Positions 1-8,265 of a stretch of DNA of 64,000 nt are shown one piece after another (position 1 is the first letter of the stretch; every line of letters begins with the position of its first letter). This stretch comes from an uncultured Collinsella sp. GTDB taxonomy: Bacteria; Actinomycetota; Coriobacteriia; Coriobacteriales; Coriobacteriaceae. The notes beneath the pieces are model-generated. The model did no database searches and was not told the origin of the DNA. It saw only the letters and a program-made list of their open reading frames with translations. A program made the position numbers and the translations under genes. The DNA is taken from positions 1 to 64,000 of the forward strand of contig UQHS01000006.1 of the NCBI GenBank assembly GCA_900540845.1, given 5' to 3'.

Positions 1-90
1 CGCCGCCGGCGGCCCGGCGGCGGCCGCCCGGCTGGCGGCGCTCCCTCACTCGGATGCTCCCTCGCCCGGCGACATCGTCCCCCCCTGGTC

Positions 91-145
91 GAGTGTGCGC
101 CTTTCCTACGTTTCAAGAACCCAGACGTAGGAAAAGCGCACACTC
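91..145. repeat. 55-bp palindromic repeat, family A, copy 1
   Basis: The arms GAGTGTGCGC and GCGCACACTC enclose a second inverted pair, CCTACGTTT and ACGTAGGAAAA. A copy of the same length and layout lies at 58832-58886. This copy sits about 75 bp beyond the stop codon of the HAD phosphatase gene. Bases 1-90 upstream are very GC-rich and show no gene I can support. Confidence 0.8.
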
Positions 146-221
146 AGCAAAAAGCGGAGTGCGGGGCGACGCTGCGGCAGCGGCGAGCTGCGGCTGCGGC
201 TGCAGCTACGGCTGCGACCGT

Positions 222-1076
222 TTACTTGACCTCGAAGCGCTGTTGGCTGCGAAGGGTCTTGAGGATGTGCTTGGGGACGGCGTGGAACTCACAGCGGCCG
301 ATCGTGGCGCCCGCTGCCTCCTTGGCCGCACCGCTGCCGTTTGCCGTGGCGTACGAATGACGGAACCTGCGCAGCATCTCGAGGTCGTTGCCGCCGTCGC
401 CATATACCGCGATCTCGTCCTCCTCGATGCCGTAGTAGCGGCCCAGCCACGCCACCGACTCGCCCTTGTTGCACGCCTTGTCGGTGATCTCGAACATCAC
501 CGGGTTGAACGGCGCGTTGACCACCGTGTCGACATGGTCAGCCAAAAAGGCCTTGAGTTCGCGGTCGAGCTCATCGGACGTCACGCGGCAATTGATCTTG
601 CACACCTCGTGCGAAAGGATGGACGAAAGCGACTGCCCAAAGAACTGCTCCTCGTGCGCACCGCCGCGGGCCCTCATGCCGCGCATGATGATCCGGCGCA
701 TGAGGCCGTCGCGCTTAAAGCCCTCCTGATGCATCTCGTAGCTGCCGCTGGAAAACATCCCGTCGGGCGTGCAGCAGTCGAAGCAAATCTGCGGAAACGC
801 GCGCAGCAGCTCCTCGACAAACGCTGGGTCGACGGCGAACGTCTTGAGCACCTCGCCGTTGCGCCCGCGCACGATGGAACCGTTGGCGCACACCGCGTCG
901 ACGGACAGGCCGGTGAACCCGCGGTCCCCGATGGGAAGCACCGAGCGCCCCGTCGCCGGCACCACGTGGGCGCCGAGCTCGATCGCACGGGCGATTGCTC
1001 CGCGAATCGTGCGGTCCGTCTCGTGCAGGCCGTTGAGCAGGGTTCCATCCAAATCGCTGGCAAATAGCTTAATCAC
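222..1076 (-). CDS. HAD superfamily (Cof-type) sugar-phosphatase-like hydrolase
   Basis: This is a 284-residue cytoplasmic phosphatase of the Cof/HAD IIB group, which usually removes phosphate from sugar phosphates or flavin precursors. The nucleophile motif DLDGTLLNG sits at the N-terminus (about residues 7-15). A conserved Lys-containing segment (CNKGESVAWL) and the late acidic motif YGDGGNDLEML follow towards the C-terminus, the normal order for the family. A start at GTG 1076 is chosen because GAGGAG lies about seven bases upstream; a longer frame reaches 1157 but its extra residues look non-coding. Substrate cannot be told from sequence. Confidence 0.88.
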   Translation of the reverse strand: MIKLFASDLDGTLLNGLHETDRTIRGAIARAIELGAHVVPATGRSVLPIGDRGFTGLSVDAVCANGSIVRGRNGEVLKTFAVDPAFVEELLRAFPQICFDCCTPDGMFSSGSYEMHQEGFKRDGLMRRIIMRGMRARGGAHEEQFFGQSLSSILSHEVCKINCRVTSDELDRELKAFLADHVDTVVNAPFNPVMFEITDKACNKGESVAWLGRYYGIEEDEIAVYGDGGNDLEMLRRFRHSYATANGSGAAKEAAGATIGRCEFHAVPKHILKTLRSQQRFEVK

Positions 1077-1123
1077 GCGCGTCTCCTCACTTTGAAGTTG
1101 TCCGCGCACCATTCTACGCTTCG

Positions 1124-2707
1124 TCAACCCTCCGCAACATCCAGTGCGTCGCGACACTCAATCAGCGCAGCGGCGAGATCGCCCACAAGCGCGCGGTTCG
1201 CCTCCGAATCGGGCATGCCCGTGAGGATGGACATGATATAGGTCTTGCCGTCGATCTCGATGAGCCCTGCGTCGCTCACGCTGTTGTACGCAGGGTCCGA
1301 GTCGGTGCACCATCCGGCCTTGTCGCGCACCACGGCGCCCGTACCCTCCAGGCCGTCGCGTATGAACGACACCGTGGTCTGGCCGGTCAGGTCGCCCAGC
1401 CATTGGGCCGTCTCGGTTCCGGTGGAGGTGTAGGCGAGCATCTCGGCCCACAGCCGCGCCGAGCTGCGCGCGCAATACGTGGGAAACCACGAGTCCGCGC
1501 GACACACGGCGTCCTTGGCGCCAAGCGACGTGACCCACTCGTCAAAACCCTGGGAGTCGAAAGCGTTGCGCAGGGCACCGAAGGCATTGTTGCTCGACTG
1601 GGTGATGGCGCCCTCGATGAGCGACTCAATCGAGTAGGAGCTCCCCGCGGCATATCCGTCGAGCCCGGCCGAATAGTTCACCATGCGGTACGTATCCAGC
1701 GACTCCGCCCCCGGCTCGACAAACTCCTCGCACACGTACAGCGAGTACAGGGCCTTGAAGGAGCTCGCCCCGTACACCACGAGGTCGGGCTGATACGCGA
1801 TCCCCCGCCCCGTCTCGGCGTCAACAAAAACGACCGACGCGGCGCCGCGCTCCTCGATGGCCGCGATCGCCTGATTCACACCGGACACATCCTGCGTCGA
1901 GGCCTCGGGTGCCTTGAGGCCGGAGAGCGAGAATTGCAAAAGCCCCTCGTCGGTGGGGATGTCGTCAAACAATGCCGGCGTGAGCTCGAAGTCGATCTGC
2001 GCGAGCTGCTCCTCCTCGGACACGACCTCGGTCTTGGCCGCCTTCGCCTTGGCCTCGGCCTGCTCCGCCGCTTCCTTTGCGGCAGCCTCCGCGGCGTTGG
2101 ACGCGTTGCGCGCAATCGCGCTCGGCACGATCACGACGAGCGCCAGCACGCATACGAGCGCGGCGTACACCGGAATCGGGACGGCGCGAAGCGTCTGCCC
2201 CACCCGGTCGAACATGCCCTGCTCGCCATATCGATACAGGGATTCATCTGCCGAGTATCCGGCGCGAGCGTAGTCGCCGTCAATGCCAGCATCGAAGCCA
2301 TCATAGTCGGCTGAGGAGTAGTAGTCGCTGCGGGCACCATAGTCGCCATGGGCAGCATACCCAACGCGGTCGCCGTAATCGCCGCGGTCTCCCCGGGCAT
2401 CGTAGTCGCCCCGGACACCATAGCCGCCCCGAGAGCCGTAACCGACACGAGCATCGCCACCGGCGCGCCCGTACTCCGACGAACGCGACCCCGAGACTGC
2501 AGCACGCCCCGGCTCGTCATGCCGCTGTCGCGCCGATGCGAGTTGCACCCCCGCGACCCTTGGCCTGCCGTCGGCATACCCGCCATACGAGGCCACACCC
2601 TCGCGCGACCCGCCGCGCCCGGCGTCGGCACCCTGCGACATGTCCCGCGCATCCGCCCAGACATCCGAATGACGCCTCGAGGGGCCCCGGTCAGATGCGT
2701 ACCCCAT
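1124..2707 (-). CDS. Membrane-anchored serine hydrolase, class A beta-lactamase fold
   Basis: This is a 527-residue protein with three parts. Residues 1-165 are a low-complexity cytoplasmic region rich in Gly, Asp, Arg and Tyr, with repeated GDY, GYG and ARGD units. Residues about 176-198 form one membrane helix. After an Ala/Lys/Glu linker, residues about 270-520 resemble class A beta-lactamases and related DD-peptidases. The triad is visible as SSFK (315-318), SSN (371-373, at the SDN position) and KAG (463-465, at the KTG position). The C-terminal domain should face outside the cell. Hydrolysis of a beta-lactam or a wall peptide are both possible; a housekeeping cell-wall role seems more likely than resistance. 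The Gly/Tyr-rich head is unusual for the family. Confidence 0.82.
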   Translation of the reverse strand: MGYASDRGPSRRHSDVWADARDMSQGADAGRGGSREGVASYGGYADGRPRVAGVQLASARQRHDEPGRAAVSGSRSSEYGRAGGDARVGYGSRGGYGVRGDYDARGDRGDYGDRVGYAAHGDYGARSDYYSSADYDGFDAGIDGDYARAGYSADESLYRYGEQGMFDRVGQTLRAVPIPVYAALVCVLALVVIVPSAIARNASNAAEAAAKEAAEQAEAKAKAAKTEVVSEEEQLAQIDFELTPALFDDIPTDEGLLQFSLSGLKAPEASTQDVSGVNQAIAAIEERGAASVVFVDAETGRGIAYQPDLVVYGASSFKALYSLYVCEEFVEPGAESLDTYRMVNYSAGLDGYAAGSSYSIESLIEGAITQSSNNAFGALRNAFDSQGFDEWVTSLGAKDAVCRADSWFPTYCARSSARLWAEMLAYTSTGTETAQWLGDLTGQTTVSFIRDGLEGTGAVVRDKAGWCTDSDPAYNSVSDAGLIEIDGKTYIMSILTGMPDSEANRALVGDLAAALIECRDALDVAEG

Positions 2708-2730
2708 GCCAGTAACCGCCTATCTTGTAC

Positions 2731-2746
2731 GTGACTATTTCGTCAC
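2731..2746. promoter_or_regulatory. Candidate operator GTGAC-N6-GTCAC upstream of the serine hydrolase gene
   Basis: A perfect 5+5 bp inverted repeat with six bases between lies about 25 bp upstream of the serine hydrolase start and next to TACTAT and TATATT-like sequence on the minus strand. The spacing resembles a CRP/FNR-type site, but no regulator can be named. Confidence 0.35.
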
Positions 2747-2817
2747 AATATAGTACCCTCGCCGCAATTCACTCCATCCAAACCGCGACGAAGGCACGTA
2801 GTTTTCACGGAACGCGT

Positions 2818-2864
2818 CTATTGCGACGCAGGCACCTCGCCTGTCGCCACGCGAAACGCTCCTA
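2818..2864 (-). repeat. Imperfect 44-bp-period duplication of the ligA 3' end
   Basis: The last codons of ligA (ATGEVPAQ then stop at 2862-2864) recur 44 bp downstream in another frame as ATGEVPASQ and stop (2818-2820). This is a small tandem duplication of the gene end; it does not alter LigA. Confidence 0.6.
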
Positions 2865-5060
2865 TTGCGCAGGTACCTCGCCCGTTGCGAGAATCTGCTC
2901 CAGCGCCTCCTCGTCCAGCACGGGCACGCCCAGGCTCTCCGCCTTGGTGAGCTTCGAGCCCGCCTTGGGGCCCGCCACCAGATAGCTCGTCTTCTTCGAG
3001 ACCGAGCCCGAAACTTTGGCGCCGAGCAGCTTGAGGGCCGCGCCCGCCTCGTCGCGCGTGCGGTTGACGAGCGTGCCGGTGAGGACGAACGTGAGCCCCG
3101 CCAGCGGCTGGGCCTCGGCGAGGTCGGCGGCGACCCCGGTCTCCTGCGAGGCCTGCGCCATGGCCGCGCCCAGATTCTCCTCCAACGTGAGGCCCGCCTC
3201 GCGGAGGCGCTGCAGCACCTCGAGGTTCTCGGGCACGGAGAGGAACTCGCGCACGGACGCCGCGATCTTGGGGCCAATGCCCTCGCATCCCGCGATGTCC
3301 TCCTCGGAGGCTGCGGCGAGCGCGTCGATGGTGAGGAACCGCTGCGCAAGCACCTCGGCCACGGACTTGCCTACGTGGCGAATGCCAAGTGCAAACAGCA
3401 CGCGGGAGAGCGGCTGAGCCTTGGAGCGCACGAGCTCGTCCATCACCTTGTTCGCGATGGTGGTTCCCACCTTGATCGAATCGCCCGCGGCAACGCCCTT
3501 CTTCTTATCGTCCTTGGCATAGGTGCGTCCCGTGTCGAGGGCGGCCACCGCGTCGACCGTAAGGTTGTAGAAGTCTGCCACGTCGCGGAGCAGACCGGCG
3601 TCGATCATCTTGTCGATGAGCTCGTCGCCCAGGCCATCGACGTCCATGCAGCCGCGGCTCACCCAATGGATGAGGCGCTCCTTGAGCTGGGCCGGGCAGT
3701 CGAGCGACACGCAGCGGAACGCCACTTCGTCGCCCTCGTGCACCACGGGGCTGCCGCAGGCGGGGCAGGCATCGGGCATCTCCCACTCGACCGCATCCTC
3801 GGGGCGCTTCTCCAACACCGGCCCCACGACCTCGGGGATCACGTCGCCCGCCTTGTGAACGATGATCGTGTCGCCCACGCGCACGTCCTTGCGGCGGATC
3901 TCGTCGAGGTTGTGCAGCGTGGCGCGGGCGATGGTCGAGCCGGCCACGGTGACGGGGTCGAACTCGGCCACCGGGGTGAGCACGCCGGTGCGCCCCACCT
4001 GAATGCGAATCTCGCGCAGGACGGTGGTCTTCTCCTCCGGCGGGAACTTGAAGGCGATGGCCCAGCGCGGGGCGCGGGCGGTAAAGCCGAGGTCTGACTG
4101 TTGGTCAAAGCCGTCGACCTTCACCACCACGCCGTCGATGTCGTAGTCGAGGTCGCCGCGGTGCGCGAGCGCATCGGCGCAGAAGGCATGCACCTCAGCC
4201 GGTGAGGTGCAACGGGCAACGTTGGGGTTGACGGAGAAGCCCGCCTCGCGCAGCCAGTCGAGGAAGGCATGCTGCGAGTCCACGTGCAGAGGCGCGGTGT
4301 CGGCGGTCGAATAGATGAACGTCGCCAGATGGCGCGTCGCCGTAACCTTGGGGTCCTTCTGGCGCAAGCTGCCGGCGGCGGCGTTGCGCGGGTTGGCGAA
4401 GGGTTCGCGGCCCTCGGCGTCCGCCTCGGCGTTGAGGCGGGCGAAGCTGCCCTTGGGCATGTAGACCTCGCCGCGGACCTCGACGGGAGTCCCACGGTCA
4501 GCCCCCATATGTGCGAGTGCGGCCTCGGAGAGGTGCATGGGCACGTCGCGGATGGTGCGCACGTTGAGCGAGACGTCCTCGCCGGTAGTGCCGTCGCCGC
4601 GCGTGGCCGCGCGCACAAAGGCGCCGTTTTGGTATGTGATCGCCACGCCCAGACCGTCGATCTTGAGCTCGCAGGTGTAAGCCACGTGCCCGGCGCCAAG
4701 CGCGTCCTCCGTGCGGGCGAGCCACTCGTCAAGTTCCTCGAGGTCCATAGCGTCGTCCATGGAGTACATGCGGGCCATGTGCGTGACGGGCGCAAACTGC
4801 TCCGACACATAGCCGCCCACGCGCTGGGTGTAGGAGTCGGGGGTGACGAGCTCGGGGTGAGCCGCCTCGATCTGCTGGAGCTCGACCAGCAGCTTGTCAA
4901 AAGCCGCATCCGTGATCTCGGGCGCGTCGAGGGCGTAGTACCGATAGGCGTGGTAATCGAGCAGATGGCGCAGCTCAGCCGCGCGCGCAGCGGCACTTGG
5001 ACGAGCATCGCCCTCCCCTGCTGCCGCCATATCCTCGAACAAGCTGTCCTGCTCCGCCAC
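2862..5060 (-). CDS. ligA: NAD-dependent DNA ligase LigA
   Basis: LigA seals nicks between Okazaki fragments and after repair, using NAD+ as the adenylate donor. The 732-residue length is slightly above the usual 670. Visible parts in order are the N-terminal domain Ia, the adenylation motif CELKIDGLGVAI with the catalytic Lys, the OB-fold region, the four-Cys zinc site (CPACG then CVSLDCP), helix-hairpin-helix repeats (CEGIGPKIAASV) and a C-terminal BRCT domain. I start at GTG 5060, which has AAGGAGG five bases upstream; a frame nine codons longer exists. It is flanked by repeats on its 5' side. Confidence 0.96.
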   Translation of the reverse strand: MAEQDSLFEDMAAAGEGDARPSAAARAAELRHLLDYHAYRYYALDAPEITDAAFDKLLVELQQIEAAHPELVTPDSYTQRVGGYVSEQFAPVTHMARMYSMDDAMDLEELDEWLARTEDALGAGHVAYTCELKIDGLGVAITYQNGAFVRAATRGDGTTGEDVSLNVRTIRDVPMHLSEAALAHMGADRGTPVEVRGEVYMPKGSFARLNAEADAEGREPFANPRNAAAGSLRQKDPKVTATRHLATFIYSTADTAPLHVDSQHAFLDWLREAGFSVNPNVARCTSPAEVHAFCADALAHRGDLDYDIDGVVVKVDGFDQQSDLGFTARAPRWAIAFKFPPEEKTTVLREIRIQVGRTGVLTPVAEFDPVTVAGSTIARATLHNLDEIRRKDVRVGDTIIVHKAGDVIPEVVGPVLEKRPEDAVEWEMPDACPACGSPVVHEGDEVAFRCVSLDCPAQLKERLIHWVSRGCMDVDGLGDELIDKMIDAGLLRDVADFYNLTVDAVAALDTGRTYAKDDKKKGVAAGDSIKVGTTIANKVMDELVRSKAQPLSRVLFALGIRHVGKSVAEVLAQRFLTIDALAAASEEDIAGCEGIGPKIAASVREFLSVPENLEVLQRLREAGLTLEENLGAAMAQASQETGVAADLAEAQPLAGLTFVLTGTLVNRTRDEAGAALKLLGAKVSGSVSKKTSYLVAGPKAGSKLTKAESLGVPVLDEEALEQILATGEVPAQ

Positions 5061-5152
5061 GTCTGCCTCCTTGGTGCCCAATTTCAACTGTTACAGAGTA
5101 CCATTTCTCCCAGACGCTCACCCCCACCCCGCCCCAGCAGCTTGGGATGTGC

Positions 5153-5217
5153 AATTTGGGGACGGGTGCAGTTTTAGTCATTGCGAGAATTTGGGGACGG
5201 GTGCAGTTTTAGTCATT
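5153..5217. repeat. GGGGACGGGTGCA repeat (family B), two direct copies
   Basis: Two direct copies, at 5153-5182 and 5188-5217, share AATTTGGGGACGGGTGCAG followed by TTTTAGTCATT. They fill the gap between the ligA start and the rnf terminator. Related units lie at 17971-18071, 19822-19850, 33185-33267 and 60376-60464. Confidence 0.85.
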
Positions 5218-5218
5218 A

Positions 5219-5256
5219 GAAAAAAGGGGTGTGGACGAGCATATCGTCCACACCCC
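5219..5256 (-). terminator. Rho-independent terminator of the rnf operon
   Basis: A perfect 13-bp stem (GGGGTGTGGACGA and its complement) with a 5-base loop is followed on the minus strand by TTTTTCT. It lies just past the last small gene of the rnf operon. Confidence 0.9.
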
Positions 5257-5288
5257 CCAACGGAGATCTGTAGGCAGCCGGCGAAAGG

Positions 5289-5480
5289 CTACTCCTCGGC
5301 AGTCACGGCCTCGACGGCGGAAGCCTCGTCGCCCTCCTCGGCGGCAAGGGCTGCCTTGTACTCGCGCCACTCGGCGTACTTGTGCACGCCCGCGCACAGG
5401 GACAGCACCAGCACGGACGGAACGGCCACGGCACCAACGACGATCATCGGCGCCACAGTGTAGAACACGGATTCGAACAT
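5289..5480 (-). CDS. 63-residue single-helix membrane peptide at the rnfB position
   Basis: This small protein starts with a hydrophobic helix (about residues 8-30) and ends in an acidic, Ala/Glu-rich tail. It has no cysteine motif and no ferredoxin domain. It starts 13 bp after the rnfA stop with AAGGGGG ahead of the ATG, so it is clearly the last gene of the operon before the terminator at 5219-5256. In most rnf operons this place holds rnfB, a membrane-anchored protein with a four-cysteine cluster and two ferredoxin-type clusters. The peptide could be an rnfB stripped to its anchor or an unrelated accessory subunit. I cannot assign a function. Confidence 0.7.
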   Translation of the reverse strand: MFESVFYTVAPMIVVGAVAVPSVLVLSLCAGVHKYAEWREYKAALAAEEGDEASAVEAVTAEE

Positions 5481-5493
5481 CGATCAAACCCCC

Positions 5494-6090
5494 TTACACG
5501 AACAGGCCGCCGGCGATACCAGCGACACCGGTGAACGCCAGCGCCATGAGAGACGCGGTCACGAGCGTGATGGGCAGGCCGCGCAGAGCAGCGGGCACCA
5601 GGCGCTCGTCGATGCGGTCGCGCACAAAGGCGAACAGCACCACGGCGAGGAACACGCCCAGGCCGGCGCCAAGCGAGCTGCCGAGGGCGGCGTCCCAGGT
5701 CATGGTCTCGGCCACGACGGCATTGCCAAGGGCGACGGCGAGCACTGCCGCGTTGCAGGCGATAATCGGGCATGCGTGGAGCAGGCGCTCACGCTCGGCA
5801 ACGGACTTACCGGCGCCGAGAACCGTGGCAACGACCACAATGGCGACCCAGCTCACGAGCACATACGCGAGCGGAGCCAGATAGGCGACGCCCCAGGGCT
5901 GCATCAGCTGGGTGCAGAGCGGCCAGCCCAGAGCGCCGGCGATCGCGGTGGCGACGGCGATCAAGCCGCCGAAACGGAAGGAGTCCTGCGGGCGCGCAGC
6001 GACCAAAACGACAGACACCATGCCGATGAGCTGGGCGAACACCAGGTTGTTATCGAGAGCGGCGGTAAAAAGCGCATTGAGGAACGCCAT
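5494..6090 (-). CDS. rnfA: Rnf complex subunit RnfA
   Basis: RnfA is an integral membrane subunit of the ferredoxin:NAD+ oxidoreductase that pumps Na+ or H+. The 198-residue protein is almost wholly hydrophobic, with about six helices, and has the conserved early segment FTAALDNNLVFAQ and the later half-repeat HACPIIACNAAVLAVALGNA typical of RnfA/NqrE. Known RnfA and RnfE are related, inverted in topology, and share an Fe-S centre between them; the cysteine in HACPIIACNA fits this. It overlaps the rnfE stop by one base, so translation is coupled. Confidence 0.93.
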   Translation of the reverse strand: MAFLNALFTAALDNNLVFAQLIGMVSVVLVAARPQDSFRFGGLIAVATAIAGALGWPLCTQLMQPWGVAYLAPLAYVLVSWVAIVVVATVLGAGKSVAERERLLHACPIIACNAAVLAVALGNAVVAETMTWDAALGSSLGAGLGVFLAVVLFAFVRDRIDERLVPAALRGLPITLVTASLMALAFTGVAGIAGGLFV

Positions 6091-6749
6091 TAGCGCTCAC
6101 CCCCTTCTGCATCAGCGCCATCGGCGGCGGCACCCTTGGCACACGCCTGCTCGACGGACTGCACGAACACGGCCACCAGCGCCAGCACCAGCAGCGAGCC
6201 CGTGGGTTTGCCAAAGGCGGCGATCGGCGAGGCGGCGAGCTCGCCCATGGTGAGCCCGAAGACCTGGCCGGTGGTGAACATCCCGTTGATGAAGCCGACA
6301 AACGCGAGCGTGGCAAACACGCACACGGCGGTAAAGGCCGCGGTGGCAAGCGGAGTCTTGGCCGGAGCAACCACCAGGCCGTCACCGGCGATCCACGCCA
6401 CGACGATGGCGTTCACGGCAACGAGCGGCAGGTAGATGCCAAGCGTCTCGAACACCACGGGGTTCGCGACGCGCACCGCATAGCCGAGCAGCGTCGCGAC
6501 GGTCACGCTCACCATGAGCATGACCGGGACGCGCGACCACGTACCCGTAAACGCACGGAGCGCGGGCGCGACGAGCGCCATCACCAGGACCGCGGCGGCG
6601 GTGACGGCACCGATAGCCACGCCGTTCTCAAGCGAGGTGGCCGCGAAAAGCCCAGGCAGGGCGCCGGCCATGACCAAAAACGTAGGCGTGTGGACCATCT
6701 TGGAGATGCGAGCGTCCTGCTCGCGCACGATATTCTCGTTCAGAGCCAT
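6090..6749 (-). CDS. rnfE: Rnf complex subunit RnfE
   Basis: This 219-residue polytopic membrane protein is the RnfE/NqrD-type partner of RnfA in the membrane core of the pump. It is rich in Ala, Val and Thr with about six predicted helices (for example VMLMVSVTVATLLGYAVRV and LGIYLPLVAVNAIVVAWI). The motif LPLVAVNAIV matches the conserved LPLI..NC region of the family, but the usual Cys after Asn is Ala here, which is odd because that Cys normally helps hold the intramembrane Fe-S centre. The gene shares one base with rnfG upstream and with rnfA downstream. Confidence 0.88.
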   Translation of the reverse strand: MALNENIVREQDARISKMVHTPTFLVMAGALPGLFAATSLENGVAIGAVTAAAVLVMALVAPALRAFTGTWSRVPVMLMVSVTVATLLGYAVRVANPVVFETLGIYLPLVAVNAIVVAWIAGDGLVVAPAKTPLATAAFTAVCVFATLAFVGFINGMFTTGQVFGLTMGELAASPIAAFGKPTGSLLVLALVAVFVQSVEQACAKGAAADGADAEGGER

Positions 6750-7342
6750 TAGTTGCCTCCCATCTGGGCGAAGGCGGCAAAGGCGATGTTCAGGCAGTCG
6801 ACCACGGCGCGCGAGGTGAACGTTGCGCCGGAGACGGCGTCGACGTGGGTCTGGCCCGTGCCGGCCTCCTCGACCGTGAGCTCACCCGCGGCGGCGACGC
6901 CGGCAAAACCGCCGAAGTACTCATCGGTGAACGCGTTGGTGCCGATGCCGTCGGTCTCGTCCTCGGCGACAACCTGCAGGCCGGCGACGGTGCCGTCGGC
7001 GTTGATGCCCACCATGAGCTCCACGTCACCGTGGTAGCCCTGCGAGGAGGTCACATCGAAGACCCACTCGCCGGTGTCGGCGCGGTAAACGGAGTTCAGG
7101 CCGTCGACCGCGGGAGCGGCCATGGACTCAAACGAGCCGGCCTCGGGGAACAGGGCCTTGCGCTGGGCACCGCCCTTCGCCTCGTCAAGCGCCACATCGG
7201 AGGCGGTGAAGGCGCCGGTAAGACCGTAATGCGTGCCCGCCAGCACACCCGCGCACACGAGCGCGACGATGAGGACAGTAAACGCGGAGAAGATGGCGCC
7301 GTTGCGATGACGGACCAAAGGACACTTGTTAGACGAGGGCAT
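6749..7342 (-). CDS. rnfG: Rnf complex subunit RnfG (covalent FMN carrier)
   Basis: RnfG is anchored by one N-terminal helix (about residues 18-40) and exposes an FMN-binding domain outside the membrane. The 197-residue protein ends with VSGATFTSRAVVD, the (S/T)GA(T/S)xT motif in which the Thr carries FMN through a phosphoester bond. The domain core (GYHGDVELMVGINADGTVAGLQV) is typical of the FMN_bind family. The start overlaps the end of rnfD by 14 bp. Flavin loading needs an ApbE transferase, which is not encoded in this window. Confidence 0.94.
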   Translation of the reverse strand: MPSSNKCPLVRHRNGAIFSAFTVLIVALVCAGVLAGTHYGLTGAFTASDVALDEAKGGAQRKALFPEAGSFESMAAPAVDGLNSVYRADTGEWVFDVTSSQGYHGDVELMVGINADGTVAGLQVVAEDETDGIGTNAFTDEYFGGFAGVAAAGELTVEEAGTGQTHVDAVSGATFTSRAVVDCLNIAFAAFAQMGGN

Positions 7343-8261
7343 GCTTCACACCTCCAGCGGGCTGAGGACGCGTGTAGCGGTCGATCAGCGGGGTGAACAT
7401 GTTCATGAACAGGATGGAGAACGCCACGCCCTCGGGGGCGGCGGCGAACAGACGCACGAGCGCGGTGATGACGCCGCAGCCGATGCCGAAGATGATCTTG
7501 CCCTTCGGCGTCATGGGCGTGGTGGTGTAGTCGGTCGCCATGTAGAAAGCGCCGAGGGCAAGGCCGCCGGAGAGCATCTGGTAGATGGCGTCCTGGCCGG
7601 CGAAGCCCGTGATGATGGCAACCGTGGCGATAAACGGCACGGTAGCCCAGGCGTCGACCACGCGCAGCACAAGCAGGAAGACGTAGCCCGCGAGCAGCGT
7701 GATGATGCAAGTCTCGCCCAGCGCGCCGGCGTGCAGGCCAAACATCATGTCCATGTAGCTGTAAGGCTCGGAGCCCGCGGCGTTCATGGCCAGCGGGGTG
7801 GCGCCGGTGATGGCGTCGAGCGGGGTGCCCATGACGTCCGGGTAGGAGCCCAGGGCGATGGGCATGGCGAGCATGACGAACACGCGGCCGGCCACCGCCG
7901 GGTTGGCGAAGTTGCAGCCGATGCCGCCAAAGAGCATCTTGGCCACGGCGACGGCGAACACGGTGCCGAGGATGGCGGGGAAATACCCGCAGTTCGCAGG
8001 CAGGGTGAAGGCGAACAGCATGGCGGTGACCACGCAGGACAGGTCGCCGGCGGTGCTCTCGCGATGCATGATGCGGCAGCACACGTCCTCGGTTACGAGG
8101 GCCGTGGCGACGCACACCAACACGAGCAGCGGCGCACCCAGGCCGTACAGGAACACGGACGCCACAAGCGTGGGTAGAAGCGACAGGGCGACCATGCCCA
8201 TGATCCACTGCGTGGACCCTTTGCCGTGAAAGTGAGGCGAGGCCTCGTTGATGAGGTTCAT
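7329..8261 (-). CDS. rnfD: Rnf complex subunit RnfD (membrane, covalent FMN)
   Basis: RnfD is a roughly nine-helix membrane subunit carrying a second covalent FMN. The 310-residue protein shows DAITGATPL, the flavinylation motif, near its middle, and the RnfD/NqrB hallmarks GGIGCNFANPAVAGR and FYMATDYTTTPMTPKG. It begins with a short cytoplasmic tail, SPHFHGKGS, as usual in the family. It lies four bases after rnfC and overlaps rnfG, within one transcription unit. Confidence 0.95.
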   Translation of the reverse strand: MNLINEASPHFHGKGSTQWIMGMVALSLLPTLVASVFLYGLGAPLLVLVCVATALVTEDVCCRIMHRESTAGDLSCVVTAMLFAFTLPANCGYFPAILGTVFAVAVAKMLFGGIGCNFANPAVAGRVFVMLAMPIALGSYPDVMGTPLDAITGATPLAMNAAGSEPYSYMDMMFGLHAGALGETCIITLLAGYVFLLVLRVVDAWATVPFIATVAIITGFAGQDAIYQMLSGGLALGAFYMATDYTTTPMTPKGKIIFGIGCGVITALVRLFAAAPEGVAFSILFMNMFTPLIDRYTRPQPAGGVKHALV

Positions 8262-8265
8262 GACG

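Noticed and set aside
54..1067. Long plus-strand frame opposite the HAD phosphatase gene
   Set aside because: It is the shadow of a GC-rich gene; its translation is Arg/His/Ala-rich with no domain, while the minus-strand frame has full HAD motifs.
1124..2707. Acquired antibiotic-resistance beta-lactamase
   Set aside because: The triad is present, but SSN and KAG variants, the membrane anchor and the housekeeping setting fit a wall-related hydrolase better; resistance cannot be claimed.
2818..3288. Separate 156-residue gene at the ligA end
   Set aside because: It is a frame-shifted shadow of ligA; the apparent gene-like ending comes from the small duplication of the ligA 3' end.
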